64,000 nt of DNA from Brachynemurus nebulosus (GCA_035578155.1 JAPWDM010000001.1:992001-1056000); one strand, 5' to 3'; shown: positions 44,801 to 55,253, counted from the stretch's first letter. Notes: generated from the letters alone by a model not told the origin. Program-made: numbers and translations.

Positions 44801-45531
44801 TTGCTCCAATCGGCTTGTTTAATAAGCCAGCGCTGTTGAAAAATTTTTCGTTGCACTTGATGTTGACGTGCGATTTTTATAGATATTGGCCAGTGATCGC
44901 TACCATAAGTGGATTCTAAGGGTATCCATAGTGAGTAGGGACTCAGAGAAGCGGAGCATACACTGATGTCTACTGCTGTACAGTGACGTGGAGGGGGTAC
45001 ACATAAAGTGGGTAGGCCGGAGTTCAAGATGGTTAGATTATTCAGGTCAAGGAATTCACAAAATTCCTCACCTCCTCTGTCTGAGAAGTTATTTCCCCAA
45101 AGGACGTGGTGAATGTTGAGATCTCCAGCTAAGAAAATTGGAGGTGGGATGTTTGCAATAAGATCGCTCCACTGGTTAGCGGAGAGAAATTGGTTCGGAG
45201 CGTTATAGACAGAAATAAAAGAAACACCAGCTATACGAACTAAAACTACTTGGCACATGGGAGAAGGGGACTGAATAGCTAGCTGTTGGGAGGGAATAGA
45301 GGTATGAACGAGAATTGCTGCACCGCCGTAACCGTCATTTCGATCTGCGCGGTAAATATTGTAATTATTTATTTTGACAAAATAAGATGGTTTTAACCAT
45401 GTTTCGGATAGTACAGCAATCTCTATCGATTGGGACGTGAGGAGATGCAACAGATCAGGCTTATTTCTGTTGAGGCTCCTCACGTTCCATTGGAGGATTG
45501 ATAGGTTTGGGAGATGTTGGCTGTGAGCCAT
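41821..45531 (-). CDS. LINE ORF2: endonuclease, reverse transcriptase, RNase H
   Basis: Polyprotein of 1236 residues that copies the element RNA at a nicked chromosomal target. It starts at a genuine ATG (45531). APE-type endonuclease: N16 in LQWNVRS, E43 in LSETW, Y109-N110, D137/N139 in AGDLN, D188, and S211-D212-H213. Reverse transcriptase, about 430-740: motif A FIDIKSAFD with D565, motif B GLPQGAVLSPLLF, motif C YADD at 652-655, then KFLGITFDRKLSW. RNase H: D951 (LYTDAS), E988 (FTAECVA), D1012 (SDAKS), D1068 (NEFVDVLAKEA), all four acidic residues present, with CPSHIGIHGNE. C-terminal Cys-His motif C1169-x-C1171-x8-H1180-x4-C1185. No stop or frameshift. One oddity: the usually invariant Arg of the SSYRPI motif is His (SSYHPITMTS), a CGT-to-CAT change typical of CpG decay. 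It overlaps the end of ORF1 by 71 nt, so translation probably depends on termination-reinitiation or frameshifting. Confidence 0.97.
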   Translation of the reverse strand: MAHSQHLPNLSILQWNVRSLNRNKPDLLHLLTSQSIEIAVLSETWLKPSYFVKINNYNIYRADRNDGYGGAAILVHTSIPSQQLAIQSPSPMCQVVLVRIAGVSFISVYNAPNQFLSANQWSDLIANIPPPIFLAGDLNIHHVLWGNNFSDRGGEEFCEFLDLNNLTILNSGLPTLCVPPPRHCTAVDISVCSASLSPYSLWIPLESTYGSDHWPISIKIARQHQVQRKIFQQRWLIKQADWSKYSNFLYTTFQDPIQHLSPAASYSHLSNSIIQASSESIPYSRPRTSSKIPTPWWDNECTELVKIRKAAAKTLRRNFNLNNYTAYKRIQARVKRAFQSKKRASWKHFCENLSRNTPTGDIWKAIKIYRKSCVPYLATPQNNSWTTEFLKKLTPDFVPTNPKAFTPVTSNHTLDQPFTYEELSYILSFLRDSAPGSDGIHYSMIQNIPNHIKQIMLEVFNSLFAENIVPKEWRTSLVIPILKPNKDPNLPSSYHPITMTSCMSKLMEHLIKLRMEWWCENHNIIPSYQFGFRKGMGTLDNLSILYTDILNTFAQNNYLVAAFIDIKSAFDNVDINTLIHLLTTLHAPPKLTQYISNLLLYRHLTLVNHDPVCHRTAYLGLPQGAVLSPLLFNIYTSQIHIALSPQIQILQYADDLVIYTSSHSLDVARGFIAEGLIQLENALADLNLEIAASKTSAVLFSRHRDIPLPIPFHESSIQFQPFTKFLGITFDRKLSWKLHLSNLAAKSQTNLNAMRALTTTWWGADPSILLMFYRAVIRSAFDYGSCLFSPIPKGHSSILDKIQFKAIRIALGHMRSCPTNSLLVEAADPPFHIRRLYLARIFISKRLSISNHLLIPKLAQLSDAVRNSSYFRNRQIPLLVSAYRSFCELPIFQSPRLPCFTLDYFTTFQAVPVRFDCGVIKDDLVSPTLNNYIFNNFLSLNFPNYLQLYTDASKMHDQLHSGAAYYCGSLAQQKLIKLSTDFSIFTAECVAIEEALCFILRHNIERTVIISDAKSVLTLINNPSFNSNHSYLLSQIRYNMDQIINRGFHVAFVWCPSHIGIHGNEFVDVLAKEAITNGIEENYLIPCSDLRTKCRRHLLEEWDTEWKTSSNFKGRTLANIQPTVTFQPWFQQLDIRSRHNIVTISRLRTGHNSLPVHLHRLRMRPTSSCSCGAHLCDANHLLFSCPLLAQPRSLLFHIILKENLTFPVNLSFLLSLNHTTIFSAISQFFQSAKINV

Positions 45532-46891
45532 TATTGATTACAAAACAAAGGAGCTGGGTCACTTTTTTGACAAGAGCTGGGTCCGGAATTAGTTGAAGTA
45601 GTGCTTCTTCGAACTGAGTGGTGTTAGGTATAGTTGCAGCAGTTGAAACCAGATTAGGTAAATTAGTAGTAAGGTTTTGTTGGAAAACTGGTTGAGAATG
45701 GAAAGATGGGGCGCGACCGTTGGCATTTACTAAAAGGGACTGATAATTTTTAGAAACTGGAGAGTTATAGAAGGAAGTTTGAGATGATGTAATAGGAGCT
45801 TTGCGTTTTTTAGAAGTCGAGGGTTGGACAGACTGTGCATAGGACTGAGTTAGGTTTTGAGTGTTATTTTGAGAAAAACCAGAAAAACTTGGTAGTGGAG
45901 GAAAACTTTGAGGGGTGGCTAAAGAATTGAATGTTTGGGGTCTATTGATTTTTGGCACAAGTGCCGACGCTTCATGGAAAGTAATACCTTCGGTAGCCAT
46001 TAGGCGTTTTATAGCTGTTTGACGAGAAAATTCTGGGCAGGAACGGGAGCGTGAGGAGTGACTTCCTTCACAGTGAACACATTTTTTCTGTGGAGAGGAT
46101 GCATTAGGGCAAGAATTGGAAGAATGAGCTTCAGAACAATGCCAGCAACGAGGAGAACTTTTACAGAGGGTTGTGGTATGGCCGAAGCGTAAGCAGTTAA
46201 AACATTGGGTAACGGGAAAAGTATAAAGTTCTACTGATCTGTGACAATAGAATATGGATACCGAGTCAGGTAGCTTATTGCCTTCAAAAGTTACAACTAA
46301 GGATGAGGTTGGAGTATATGTTATCGTTTTGTCGGGATTTTGTACACGACGAGATAGTCGATGAACTTTTAAAATTTTGTATGGGGATTTGATGTTGGAC
46401 AGGAGAGTTTCTTCGTCAATGGATAGATCAATATTACGAATAATGCCCGATTTGGTGACGCAGTGGGTCGGGACATAGGCCTTCAAATTATTTTGGACAA
46501 GGAGAGGATTATTAATAAAATTATTTGCAGAAGATCTATTTTTAAATAGAACACAAATTCTGTTTCGTCCTAGACTGTCAATTTTTACAATATCCGGGAT
46601 CTTGAATTTAATTAACAAACTACCGATGGTTAGAGGATATAATCGACTGATGGAAGAGGAGGAGGGCTCGATAAAGATTTTAAATGGTCCAGAAGAGTTA
46701 GAAGAATATTGGTATATAGGTTTAGAATTTTGCTGAGATTGATTTGAGTCATCACTAGACAAAGTGGAAGGAGAGTGCAAATTACCAAAATTAGGGTCGG
46801 GAGTGGGGCAAATGAGGATTTTAGGAGAAGATGGGGGGCCCAGGTCTATCCGAGAGGGACCTGGAGGATCCTCTCCATCCTGCACGGTCAA
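45461..46891 (-). CDS. LINE ORF1: gag-like nucleic-acid-binding protein
   Basis: About 476 residues, expected to coat element RNA. Residues 70-210 form a region that could fold as an RRM-like domain (PFKIFIEPSS, ILKVHRLSRRV). Three CCHC zinc knuckles follow: C230-x2-C233-x4-H238-x4-C243, C249-x2-C252-x3-H256-x4-C261, and C271-x2-C274-x3-H278-x6-C285. The tail is Ser/Gln/Asn-rich with a basic SKKRK near 370. The frame opens with TTG directly after a TAG, and the first in-frame Met is residue 298. The only ATG in the 5' region (46878-46876) is in another frame and meets a stop after 10 codons. So the original ATG was lost by substitution, or one indel separates ATG and body; ORF1 of this copy is probably non-functional even though ORF2 is intact. 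Confidence 0.93.
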   Translation of the reverse strand: MTVQDGEDPPGPSRIDLGPPSSPKILICPTPDPNFGNLHSPSTLSSDDSNQSQQNSKPIYQYSSNSSGPFKIFIEPSSSSISRLYPLTIGSLLIKFKIPDIVKIDSLGRNRICVLFKNRSSANNFINNPLLVQNNLKAYVPTHCVTKSGIIRNIDLSIDEETLLSNIKSPYKILKVHRLSRRVQNPDKTITYTPTSSLVVTFEGNKLPDSVSIFYCHRSVELYTFPVTQCFNCLRFGHTTTLCKSSPRCWHCSEAHSSNSCPNASSPQKKCVHCEGSHSSRSRSCPEFSRQTAIKRLMATEGITFHEASALVPKINRPQTFNSLATPQSFPPLPSFSGFSQNNTQNLTQSYAQSVQPSTSKKRKAPITSSQTSFYNSPVSKNYQSLLVNANGRAPSFHSQPVFQQNLTTNLPNLVSTAATIPNTTQFEEALLQLIPDPALVKKVTQLLCFVINNGSQPTSPKPINPPMEREEPQQK

Positions 46892-47145
46892 CTAATTAAA
46901 ATATAATATTAAAATAAAACAACGTTCTTATACAAAAAAAATAAATAAAAGAAAAATTACTCTATTGTTTTGCTAAATTCTTAAATTAATATTTTCAAAA
47001 CAAAATTAAAATTAAAAATTATATAATGATAATCTCTGGCTTACCAATAATTAAAACAGGAAAAAACACGTATAGGTATTTTTAACAAAAACAACAATAA
47101 GAAAAATATTCCGTCCGTTCTGATCAACAGCTCGTACGAAAACTC
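46892..47145 (-). promoter_or_regulatory. LINE 5' leader, likely internal promoter
   Basis: The untranslated 5' end of the element. Non-LTR elements of this group carry an internal RNA polymerase II promoter here. CGGACGGA at positions 29-36 of the element resembles a downstream promoter element. There is no TATA box in the host sequence immediately upstream that would be needed otherwise. Confidence 0.4.
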
Positions 47146-47935
47146 AATTATAGGTTTTAAAAGTCAATCTTTTCATTTTCACCAAAATTATGCACGTAGA
47201 CCTACCAGAAAAAAGAACTGAGTCATTTTGATAGCAACAATGAAAAGTTTACACCTAAATTACCCATATCAAATTTTTAAACTCCATGAAAACCATAAGT
47301 AAATAAAATGATGAAATTGGATGCGAGTTGGTTTTCAAAGTCGTTTTTTTCTTTTCAGTTTTACCAAAATTAGGTAAATAGGACAACTATACGAAAAAGT
47401 CTTCTGTTGGATCAGTCACGCTTATAAAAGGAATTGGGTTATTTTGATAGCAAAAATTAAAAGTTTACACTCAGATTATCCTAATTCAAATCCCTTCAAT
47501 ATCGTTTACTTCGAAAAAACCAAAATTTATAATTTAGTGACGTATTCAAAGTTACTTTAAAATCGTAAGTGAAATAACAAAATGGTGAAACTGGGAATAA
47601 ATTTTAGGTTTTCAAAGTCGTTCTTTTCGTTTTTACTAAAATTAGGCAAACAAGACAACTACGAAAAAGTCTTGGATCAGTCACATTTATAGAAGGAACT
47701 GAGTCATTTTTATAGCAAAAATGAGAGAGTCACTTAGATTACTTTAATTCAAGTCACTTCAATAGAGTTTTCAATAAGAAAAAAGAAATTCCTTAATTTA
47801 TTGATGTCATTAAATTTACTAAAATTTTTCAATTCCTTATAAAAACCGTTAATAAAACGATAGAATGATTATTCGTTTTCGAAGTCATTCTTTTAAAGCT
47901 AACTTAGGACATCTTTTTAAAATTTGCAGTGCCAA
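47146..47935. repeat. Degenerate tandem array that hosts the LINE
   Basis: Starts with the LINE target duplication (47146-47154). The word GGTTTTCAAAGTCGTTCTTTTC or variants occur at about 47154, 47331, 47608 and 47875, giving units of about 177, 277 and 267 bp. Each unit also has ACCAAAATTAGG, GAACTGAGTCATTTTGATAG and AAGTTTACAC words. The sequence left of the LINE (41400-41424, GAATGGCGAAGCTGG) is the left part of the first unit (compare AAATGGTGAAACTGG at 47580-47594). Confidence 0.8.
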
Positions 47936-48254
47936 AAAAGCACAATGAAACCTTTAAAAAAATAGGAGCTCCTCCTAATTTGAAAGTTGGATCCGCCCCT
48001 GTAAGTAAGTGTACATATATTATATGGAGATATTTAATGTTTTAATATACAACATTGAATGTTATTATTATACATATGTATGTCCTACATTTTCATATAC
48101 ATAATAACTAAGTAATAAAAAACATTAGATACATGATGCTTTACATACTATTATAAAAATTATCAAAGTGGCATAATAATAATAAATTACAGCAAACGTG
48201 CTTGAGACTGCACGATGAAAGTTAAAATTTCTATGAAAGTACATAAAATAAATA
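47936..48254. other. No gene; a possible hAT right end at 47983-48001
   Basis: GGATCCGCCCCTG followed by TAAGTAAG looks like an hAT right end and duplication, but no matching left end was found. The rest is AT-rich spacer. Confidence 0.3.
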
Positions 48255-48540
48255 TACATATGAATACGATCTTACTGACTGAATCGTGGACGAACGAACG
48301 AACCTGCTGTGTCTAGAAACGCGAAATTTTGAAGAGGAGTACCTTATATAATGTAGGTCAGTACTAAGAAATGATTTTTGGAAATTCATCCCCCAAGGGG
48401 GTAAGATAAGGAATGAAAATTTATATAAAAAATTACTGGATCTCTACATGAAATTTTATACAGGGGCTCCTTATGTAAAGTAGATAAGGCCTATGAAAGG
48501 ATTTTTGGAAATTTATCCCCTATTATACTTTTTTAGAGTA
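48255..48540. repeat. Dispersed repeat with internal duplication
   Basis: TTACTGACTGAATCGTGGACGA and GAAACGCGAAATTTTG are followed by two related units: ACCTTATATAATGTAGGTCAG...GGATTTTTGGAAATTCATCC-like at 48338-48402 and CTCCTTATGTAAAGTAGATAA...GGATTTTTGGAAATTTATCC at 48468-48522. Such segments are common in dispersed insect repeats. No coding frame is present. Confidence 0.55.
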
Positions 48541-49236
48541 AAACTTCTATAAATTTCGCATTCCAATCCAAGTTTAATCGACATCGTTACGCTTTTTAAT
48601 GCAAGATAAAAATGGTTTCAAGTCGGATAAAACTATACGATCTATCTAAGTAGGTATAAATATATACCCATCTAAGCTTCCAATCACTCTTTTTCACTTT
48701 AGAATCAATCTATTTTATATTCTATGGGGGTACTTTAATCTGCAGTGGAGAAAATATTCAAGTGTGATAGTATAATATTGAATTACCCTGTAATACGAAA
48801 ATTATTTTTTTATATATGAAAATTATCTGAATATGAAGCGTGTTGGGAAGAAATTTATTCAAAAAACAATTTTTTTTTTTAATAATAATGTATACAAACT
48901 TGAAGAACGGAAACTGAACGCACGTATTTCCTTTTGTATTATAAAAATTTAATTTTACAAACATGTGTTCTTTTCATCAAGTTCTTTTAAGAGGAAAATT
49001 TACTGCTTTTTGATGAATTTTCCTTTAAAAATTTCACAAATATTTTCACCATTGAATTTTACATTTTTTAATGAATTGCATTTTTTTTAATGAATTGACG
49101 ATACCCACTTCCTTGCGCTACCACCATTATTGCAATTTTATATTTTTCAATACAACTCTATAGACACGTATAATTTTTGAATAAATTTAACTTCAATAAT
49201 TCCGTTACGTTAGCAGTTGTGAAATTGTTGTACACA
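48541..49236. other. No gene recognised
   Basis: AT-rich spacer. Confidence 0.5.
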
Positions 49237-50428
49237 CAGACCAATGAACACTATTATATTATACTACTAGACAAAGCGTAAAGCCAGTTTGTAGGCATTT
49301 TTCTTGAAGCAGGTAACAAGGTGAGACGGGTGAGATCTAAGGAATATAATGTATTGTTCATTCTTGATCAAATTGTACACATACTAGAGATGTCGATTCT
49401 CCAAAAAAAAGATCGATTTTTGGATCGATTTAAATCGAAATCAAAAAAATCGATTCAAAAAAAATCGGCTAAAAAAAATCGATTCTGTGAGATCGATTTA
49501 AAAAATCGAAATTTTGAAAAATTTAATAAAATTAGCTGATAATTTTTGTTTAAGGGACTTACTTGATAGTACATTGGTAATATCGGTAATATCGTGTCAA
49601 AACGCCTTACATTATATTTGTAAAGGCGATGAATGAGTTAACTTTTCAATTATAATTATAAAAAATAAGGCAATTGAATATGTAGGACGAATACCACGAA
49701 TTGAACCAAGTTTATTATTATTAGTTTATTATATTATATCAAACAAATTGACAAAAAAATGTTTTCTAAATAAATCGCTTTTGTGGGAAAGGGATCGTCG
49801 TTTGCACAGATAGGTTGTCTCTTCCTTCCTTTTGTATCTAGTAATAGTCTGACTTATATAGTCATAGGAGGGGTTCGTTGATATAACGAGTAAAAAGTGA
49901 CAATTAACAATAGAGTTTTTGGTGTTTCATTTTAACAAATGTTTTTTTGTAGAATTACTATTAAAATGAAGTTATTTTTGGAAAAAAATCGGTTATCGAT
50001 CTTTTACTTTTAATAATCGATTCATGAATCGATTCAAATGTAAAATATCGAAAAAAGAATCGATTTTTTAAGCTTCGATTAATCGATTTTCGATTAATTG
50101 ATTTAAAATCAACATCTCTAACACATACCTATTTTGAAAATAAAACGAATACCACTCTTTTTCTTTCAAAATTTTGCAGTTTCTTTTCAAAGAAGTAAAA
50201 TTTTATTATCAATATTATATTTTGACGATAATTATTTGAAAACGTTACTACGAATACCATCGGTTATTGCATTGATTTTAATATTACAAAATACTATTTA
50301 GTCTTTTTTTGGTCGTATCTGGCTGCCTCAATTAGACATTGATTCAATTAGTCTATATAATATTATATAGACTAATTATATTCACTTTATTATATTATAT
50401 TATATTATATTATATGTTCATTAGTCTG
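49237..50428 (-). mobile_element. TIR element interrupted by an hAT
   Basis: Inverted ends CAGACCAATGAACA (49237-49250) and TGTTCATTAGTCTG (50415-50428). The two halves outside 49385-50120 align on the minus strand with the uninterrupted repeat at 38477-38850. A TATATTATATTATAT run precedes the right end. Target duplication of the outer element was not resolved. Confidence 0.75.
49385..50120. mobile_element. hAT element full of ATCGATT words, nested
   Basis: Starts TAGAGATGTCGATTC and ends AATCAACATCTCTA. It is flanked by an exact 8-bp duplication ACACATAC (49377-49384, 50121-50128). Both arms contain iterated AATCGATTTAAATCGA-like words. The homologous uninterrupted site is at about 38718-38732. 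The 72-residue Lys-rich frame near the left end is an artefact of the repeats. Confidence 0.93.
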
Positions 50429-52972
50429 TAGTCTGTGATCAAAAACTTTTTTCTCAGTTCTTTCGTGTGAAATCTATAAAATGCTGTGAAAATCGAGAAC
50501 ATCAGAACATCAGAACATCAATTTTATTGTACGATTTCAGTGTTTATCGTTTTTTTTTTCTTTCATATATTTGTTTCAATGTCTTCTCATTTCCATAAGA
50601 CATATATATTTCTGTAAATGTCTCGTAATATAAAAACATATTCCTTACTTTTATTCTCTGTTATACACATATTATTATACAATACCCATCAATGCTACTT
50701 CTACGATAGAATTTTGGCAATCATAAAAACATAAAACTTATTTATGCAATATGTTTCCAACTGTATATAACGAGATGCTCGTAATTTGTACCGCTTAAAA
50801 CTTCCAGAGATGCTGATTAGTTCTGTCCCGCAAAAATAAGCTTTAATTCTATCTTTCACAAATTGTGTTAAATAGCATGCTATCCTACAAATTTCTAACT
50901 TTTATTATTAACTTTTTGATTCCGAGTATCGCCAGCACTCCGATTGTTACCTACCTTCTGACTACAGTACAAATCTTGAAAGAATTACAAAGTAATAGTT
51001 ACTTCAACTGAAATATTGACTCAGAATACAACACTTTAATAGCAGTATAACGTATTGTGGTTATTACGAAACGCTCACATGGACATATTACACAGTTTAC
51101 AAATAATAAATTATTGTTTCCATCGATGAGAAGAAAATAAGGAATTCATTAAATATTTATTCACAGAAGCAAATAATAAATCGCATACCAAGCTAAACAT
51201 GTTTATTTGAACGTAAGTGTTACAAAGTGTCATTGTACATAGTTTTATATAGATATGAACATTCCATCAAAGTTTGATTGAACAAACTTTATGTGAACTC
51301 AAGCAAATAATAATTTGTTAAACACCAGTTTAAAAAAGCGGTGAACCGAGATTTTCCATCATCTTCGATATTTTTAAGGTACCTAAATGTGATTGGAATT
51401 TGTTTTTATTGTATAAATATTAAAAAAAATTTCGGTTCACTTTTTAAGATTCTCTTTTCTTTTCAAAAAAATCAAAATCTACATTATTTTGTAAATAAAA
51501 ATTGACATTGATAACATCTTTAGTCGAATTTTCACCGAAAATGTAGACTACTGCACTGTATCCGAGCTTAATGGATCGAGGCGAGAGTAGATTTTAAATC
51601 CATTTTTGGACCCCATAGAACACGATTCTAGGGAAAACTTAAAATACAGTTTTTACTTTATGTAAAAATTTGAATTTTTTAAAGAACGATTAAATACTGA
51701 AAAAATTACTGGTTTCATTCCATTTCTAAAATGCAGCGAAGTCTACGATCAGCGATTGCAATAATCTAGTTATTTACAAAAATAAATAGTGCTTTAGTCT
51801 GTTATTGTAAATGAAATTCACAATATCATTCGACGGTTTTCAGGCTGCCTAATAAGTGACGAAACTTATATCTTATTTAATACCTATATATTTTTATGAA
51901 TATTTTTTTATAATTGAAGACATGAGTGGATGAAGGTGTTATGTAACATTTTTTTCAAAAATTCATTTTTTGACAAATTTTGAAATATTCTATGCTGAAG
52001 TATCATATATTAAAATTTGGTTTCATTACTTCCAATAGTTTTGTAGAAATTCAATAATAAACATGTGCTATTCCAAGGGAAGTACCTATACATGAAAATA
52101 AAAACTTTCAAATGCTTTGTAACATTGGATAAGAAATTTAAAGTTAGAAAAAACTGAAAATAAATTAAGATGATGATTGGAAGCTGAAATTTAGAAAGTA
52201 AAATGAGATAACTGAATAAACTTTAACAACGTTTATTAATCAAAACTTCTAAAGTTACAAAATTTCAAACAGAGTACGCAAAAAATCATCAGTTGCACCA
52301 AAATGAAAATATGAATTTGACCACTATGTCTACAGGTGAAATAAAAAATATTGATTTCAAAATATTACAAATTATATTTATGAAATTTACTATTAAGAAA
52401 TTCCAACAACAATGGATTAATTACTCAATGAAGATTTACCAACAAAACAATGTTATTAAACGTTCAATCGATAAATACATAAACTTTCAAAACATTTAAA
52501 GTTGTTTATTACAATTAAATGAAATGTTGTTACCTGTATGCATTATTGTAATGGTTTTATTATTTTACCTTTCGTGAAAACTGGGCGTTACCTGTTTATA
52601 TACAATACAATATTAACTATTTACACATATTAAACGTTAAGATTAATGAAAATACGTAGAGATTATCACGGAAGAAAATAATCTTAATCCTAAATAACCT
52701 TAATATTAATAAATAGAAAAAAAAAAAATAAATTCGGATAACGCAAATGTATGTAAAATAATTACAAAACATACAATTGTTTAAACAAAATGAAATAAAA
52801 TTTCATTAAAAAAAAAACTCACGTTTGTATAATAATCACCAAGTATTATTGGTGATAATATTTGGTGATATTTGGTTGTCATAAATATGGATAAATATTA
52901 AACCATTAACACTAAACTACACTAAAAATCTCCCGAATAATCCGAACGTATTGTTATACTTAATTAAAGATA
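50429..52972. other. No gene recognised; one arm of a distant inverted repeat
   Basis: AT-rich. 51912-51956 is a near-perfect inverted match to 54278-54320. A 68-residue frame at 52293-52499 is Asn/Lys/Ile-rich and not recognisable. Confidence 0.5.
51912..51956. repeat. Left arm of a 43-bp distant inverted repeat
   Basis: AATTGAAGACATGAGTGGATG followed by AAGGTGTTATGTAACATTTTT matches the complement of 54278-54320 with one or two differences. The arms are about 2.3 kb apart and enclose the TA-element at 52973-53791. No repeat was noticed beyond the arms. Confidence 0.85.
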
Positions 52973-53791
52973 AAGGGGAGGTTTACTTGAGAGTCGTTAA
53001 AAAAAAATCGATTTTTTTTTCTTTGCAGAAATTGGTAGCTAATTATGTGTAGACATATGTTCCAAAGTGATTTTTCTGAAAGTAATTTAAGAGAAGGTTT
53101 ACTTGAGATTTGATAAAAAAATCAATTTTTTTTTTAACGAAATTGATAGCAAATTATGTGTAAGAATACGTTCCCAAAGTGATTTTACTGAAAATAATTT
53201 AAAAGCAAGATTCTTGCACATTAACCGAATCCAGCTTTCTATAAAAATAAAAATTCAAAAAACGTAGTTCACGCAATAATGAGTATTAAATATAACATTT
53301 TGAAAATACATTTCTTTATATATATTTTATAATATCTCGGGACTACATTTTTGGAACTGGCAGACACGATAACTCAAAAACTATTCGATGGATCCGTTTT
53401 TTAAGTTTTTATTTTAAAGATAATTCAATTCTTCGGCACCTCTACCTAAGTTCGATACACTTTCAAGATTTTTGTTATTTTTAAGTTTACTTTAAAGAAC
53501 GAAAAATAAGATAAAAATCGTAATCAAAAGTTCAAACATCCGCCATTTTTTTTTCTTTCAGAAATTTATTGATATTATACGTAGAGGTGCCGGTACTCTT
53601 CATATATTTTATAAATCTTTTTTGTTTTTGGATTTCGGTGGTTTATTACCGGCGCTTGGATGTCCGCCAACAAGGCATTGGATTTTCGGATCGTCACACT
53701 GCAGTATCTATGAAATGGACAATTTTTTATATTTTTCCTTGATAAATTTGTGTAGTAAAATTTTTAAGGACTCTCGAGTAAACCTCCTCTT
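52973..53791. mobile_element. TIR element with iterated GAGGTTTACTTGAGA motif
   Basis: Left AAGGGGAGGTTTACTTGAGA and right, complementary, TCTCGAGTAAACCTCCTCTT. The motif recurs directly at about 53093 (GAGAAGGTTTACTTGAGATT). The left terminal block of about 115 bp is duplicated in tandem (52978-53090 and 53091-53205, sharing AATTATGTGTA and CAAAGTGATTTT). The left side is preceded by TA; the right is not, so the duplication is unresolved. Non-coding. Confidence 0.8.
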
Positions 53792-55253
53792 AATAAGTTA
53801 CATCGAAACAATCATTGTCAGGAAGTCTTAAGGACCAGGTGACTGGTGGTAATGAGACATGTTTACTGCCTACATAGTCCACTAACTTATGTATTGCAAG
53901 ATAACGGAAGGTTATCTTCAAACTGACTGAATGTAATGCAATGTAATACAACAACCTTTTTATCTCTTTAGCTAACTTAAATATGTTTGTATCTTTTGTT
54001 TGCTAGTCGCTTGCGCACTACCTATGGAATTTTCTAGATATGTAAATAAGAATTATTTATCCATGATATTATATAACGTACATACGTACCATGTGAATTA
54101 ATTACTAAATATTTTTCAACTGTATATGTCTAATACAATAATCATAAAATAGAACAGGGTTGGAATGCGTATGTATTTTAAATCTTAAAAATTAATTGTA
54201 AGAAAATTATACAGAAAATATTTAAGTAATATATCGACTACATTTAAAATACGTTGCAGCTTCTACTATAAAATTATAAAAAATGTTACATAACACCTTC
54301 ATCCACTCATGTCCTCAATTCATTAAGATGAAACTAAATTTTCTTTTATATTTAAACATATTTCCAAGAATAATGTTATACACACAAATTGCTTATAATC
54401 AAACTGTGTATGTATATAAATGGGTATGTGTTGTCAATAAAGCTTTCTCCATCACTTCTCAAAAGCTTCCAGTGTGGTAGTAATTTTAGGTCGCAGACAT
54501 TTATTTATATTGAACTACTTAAATTGCAATTTATACGAGACATAAAATAACAATGTACGTATGTACCCATTTCGTATACAGTCTAACAACATTATCCTTG
54601 AGAGCTATGTACGTAAGTTATGTATATAGGTGTGAGTGAATAATCCTATAAAAATTCATTACAGAATACCAACAGCCAACACATTCAAATATGAGCGTTG
54701 TAAAGTGAGAGGGTTGGTTACATAAATATATTTTGTAAATAAATTCAAAAATGGCAAACGTTCATCGATCTTATCAATCAAGTTTCAAATTTCATTTATC
54801 GTATTAAATCAAGAGCCAACGTACACTTTATTTCAAGAGTTTGCCATCGATTAAAAGAACATATCTGCAATTCTGGAACTAAAATATATGATTTTGCGAC
54901 ACTTTTGTCCCAATGGACTAACAATAAGAATACTCTTGCTCTAACTTTTAAGCCAATGAGCAAACAGAATTTAGAGAACGCCACCAATCAGCAAAACAGT
55001 ATATTTCATTGTCCAATTTGATTGATTTGTCGATTGCATACTTGATGTATGTAATAATATTAAGCACAATTTAAATGACATTTAAATACCCAACACTGAG
55101 AGAGTATTCATCATATTTACTAGTCAATACCCGTCTGTGATAACATCAAACACATGTGTGGTCACTGATTGCGATCGACCTCTACGGTTGTTCTGGCTAT
55201 CACACGTATGTGGTATGCTTGGACTGTAAAATATAATTATTTAATTATGAATT
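53792..55253. other. No gene recognised; right arm of the inverted repeat
   Basis: 54278-54320 pairs with 51912-51956. No further gene or repeat was recognised. Confidence 0.5.

Larger units (their letters stand above)
41434..47145 (-). mobile_element. Full-length I/R1-group-like non-LTR retrotransposon
   Basis: A 5.7-kb element on the minus strand. In order it has a 5' leader of about 254 bp (47145 to 46892), ORF1 (gag-like), ORF2 overlapping ORF1 by 71 bp in another frame, a 3' UTR of about 360 bp, and a poly(A) tail seen as 26 Ts at 41434-41459. A 9-bp duplication AATTATAGG brackets it. Presence of an APE endonuclease, RNase H and three gag zinc knuckles fits the I group and relatives (I, LOA, some R1); Jockey and CR1 lack RNase H. 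ORF2 is uninterrupted, so the insertion is young. The leader contains CGGACGGA about 30 bp from the 5' end, which could act as a downstream promoter element. Confidence 0.97.
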
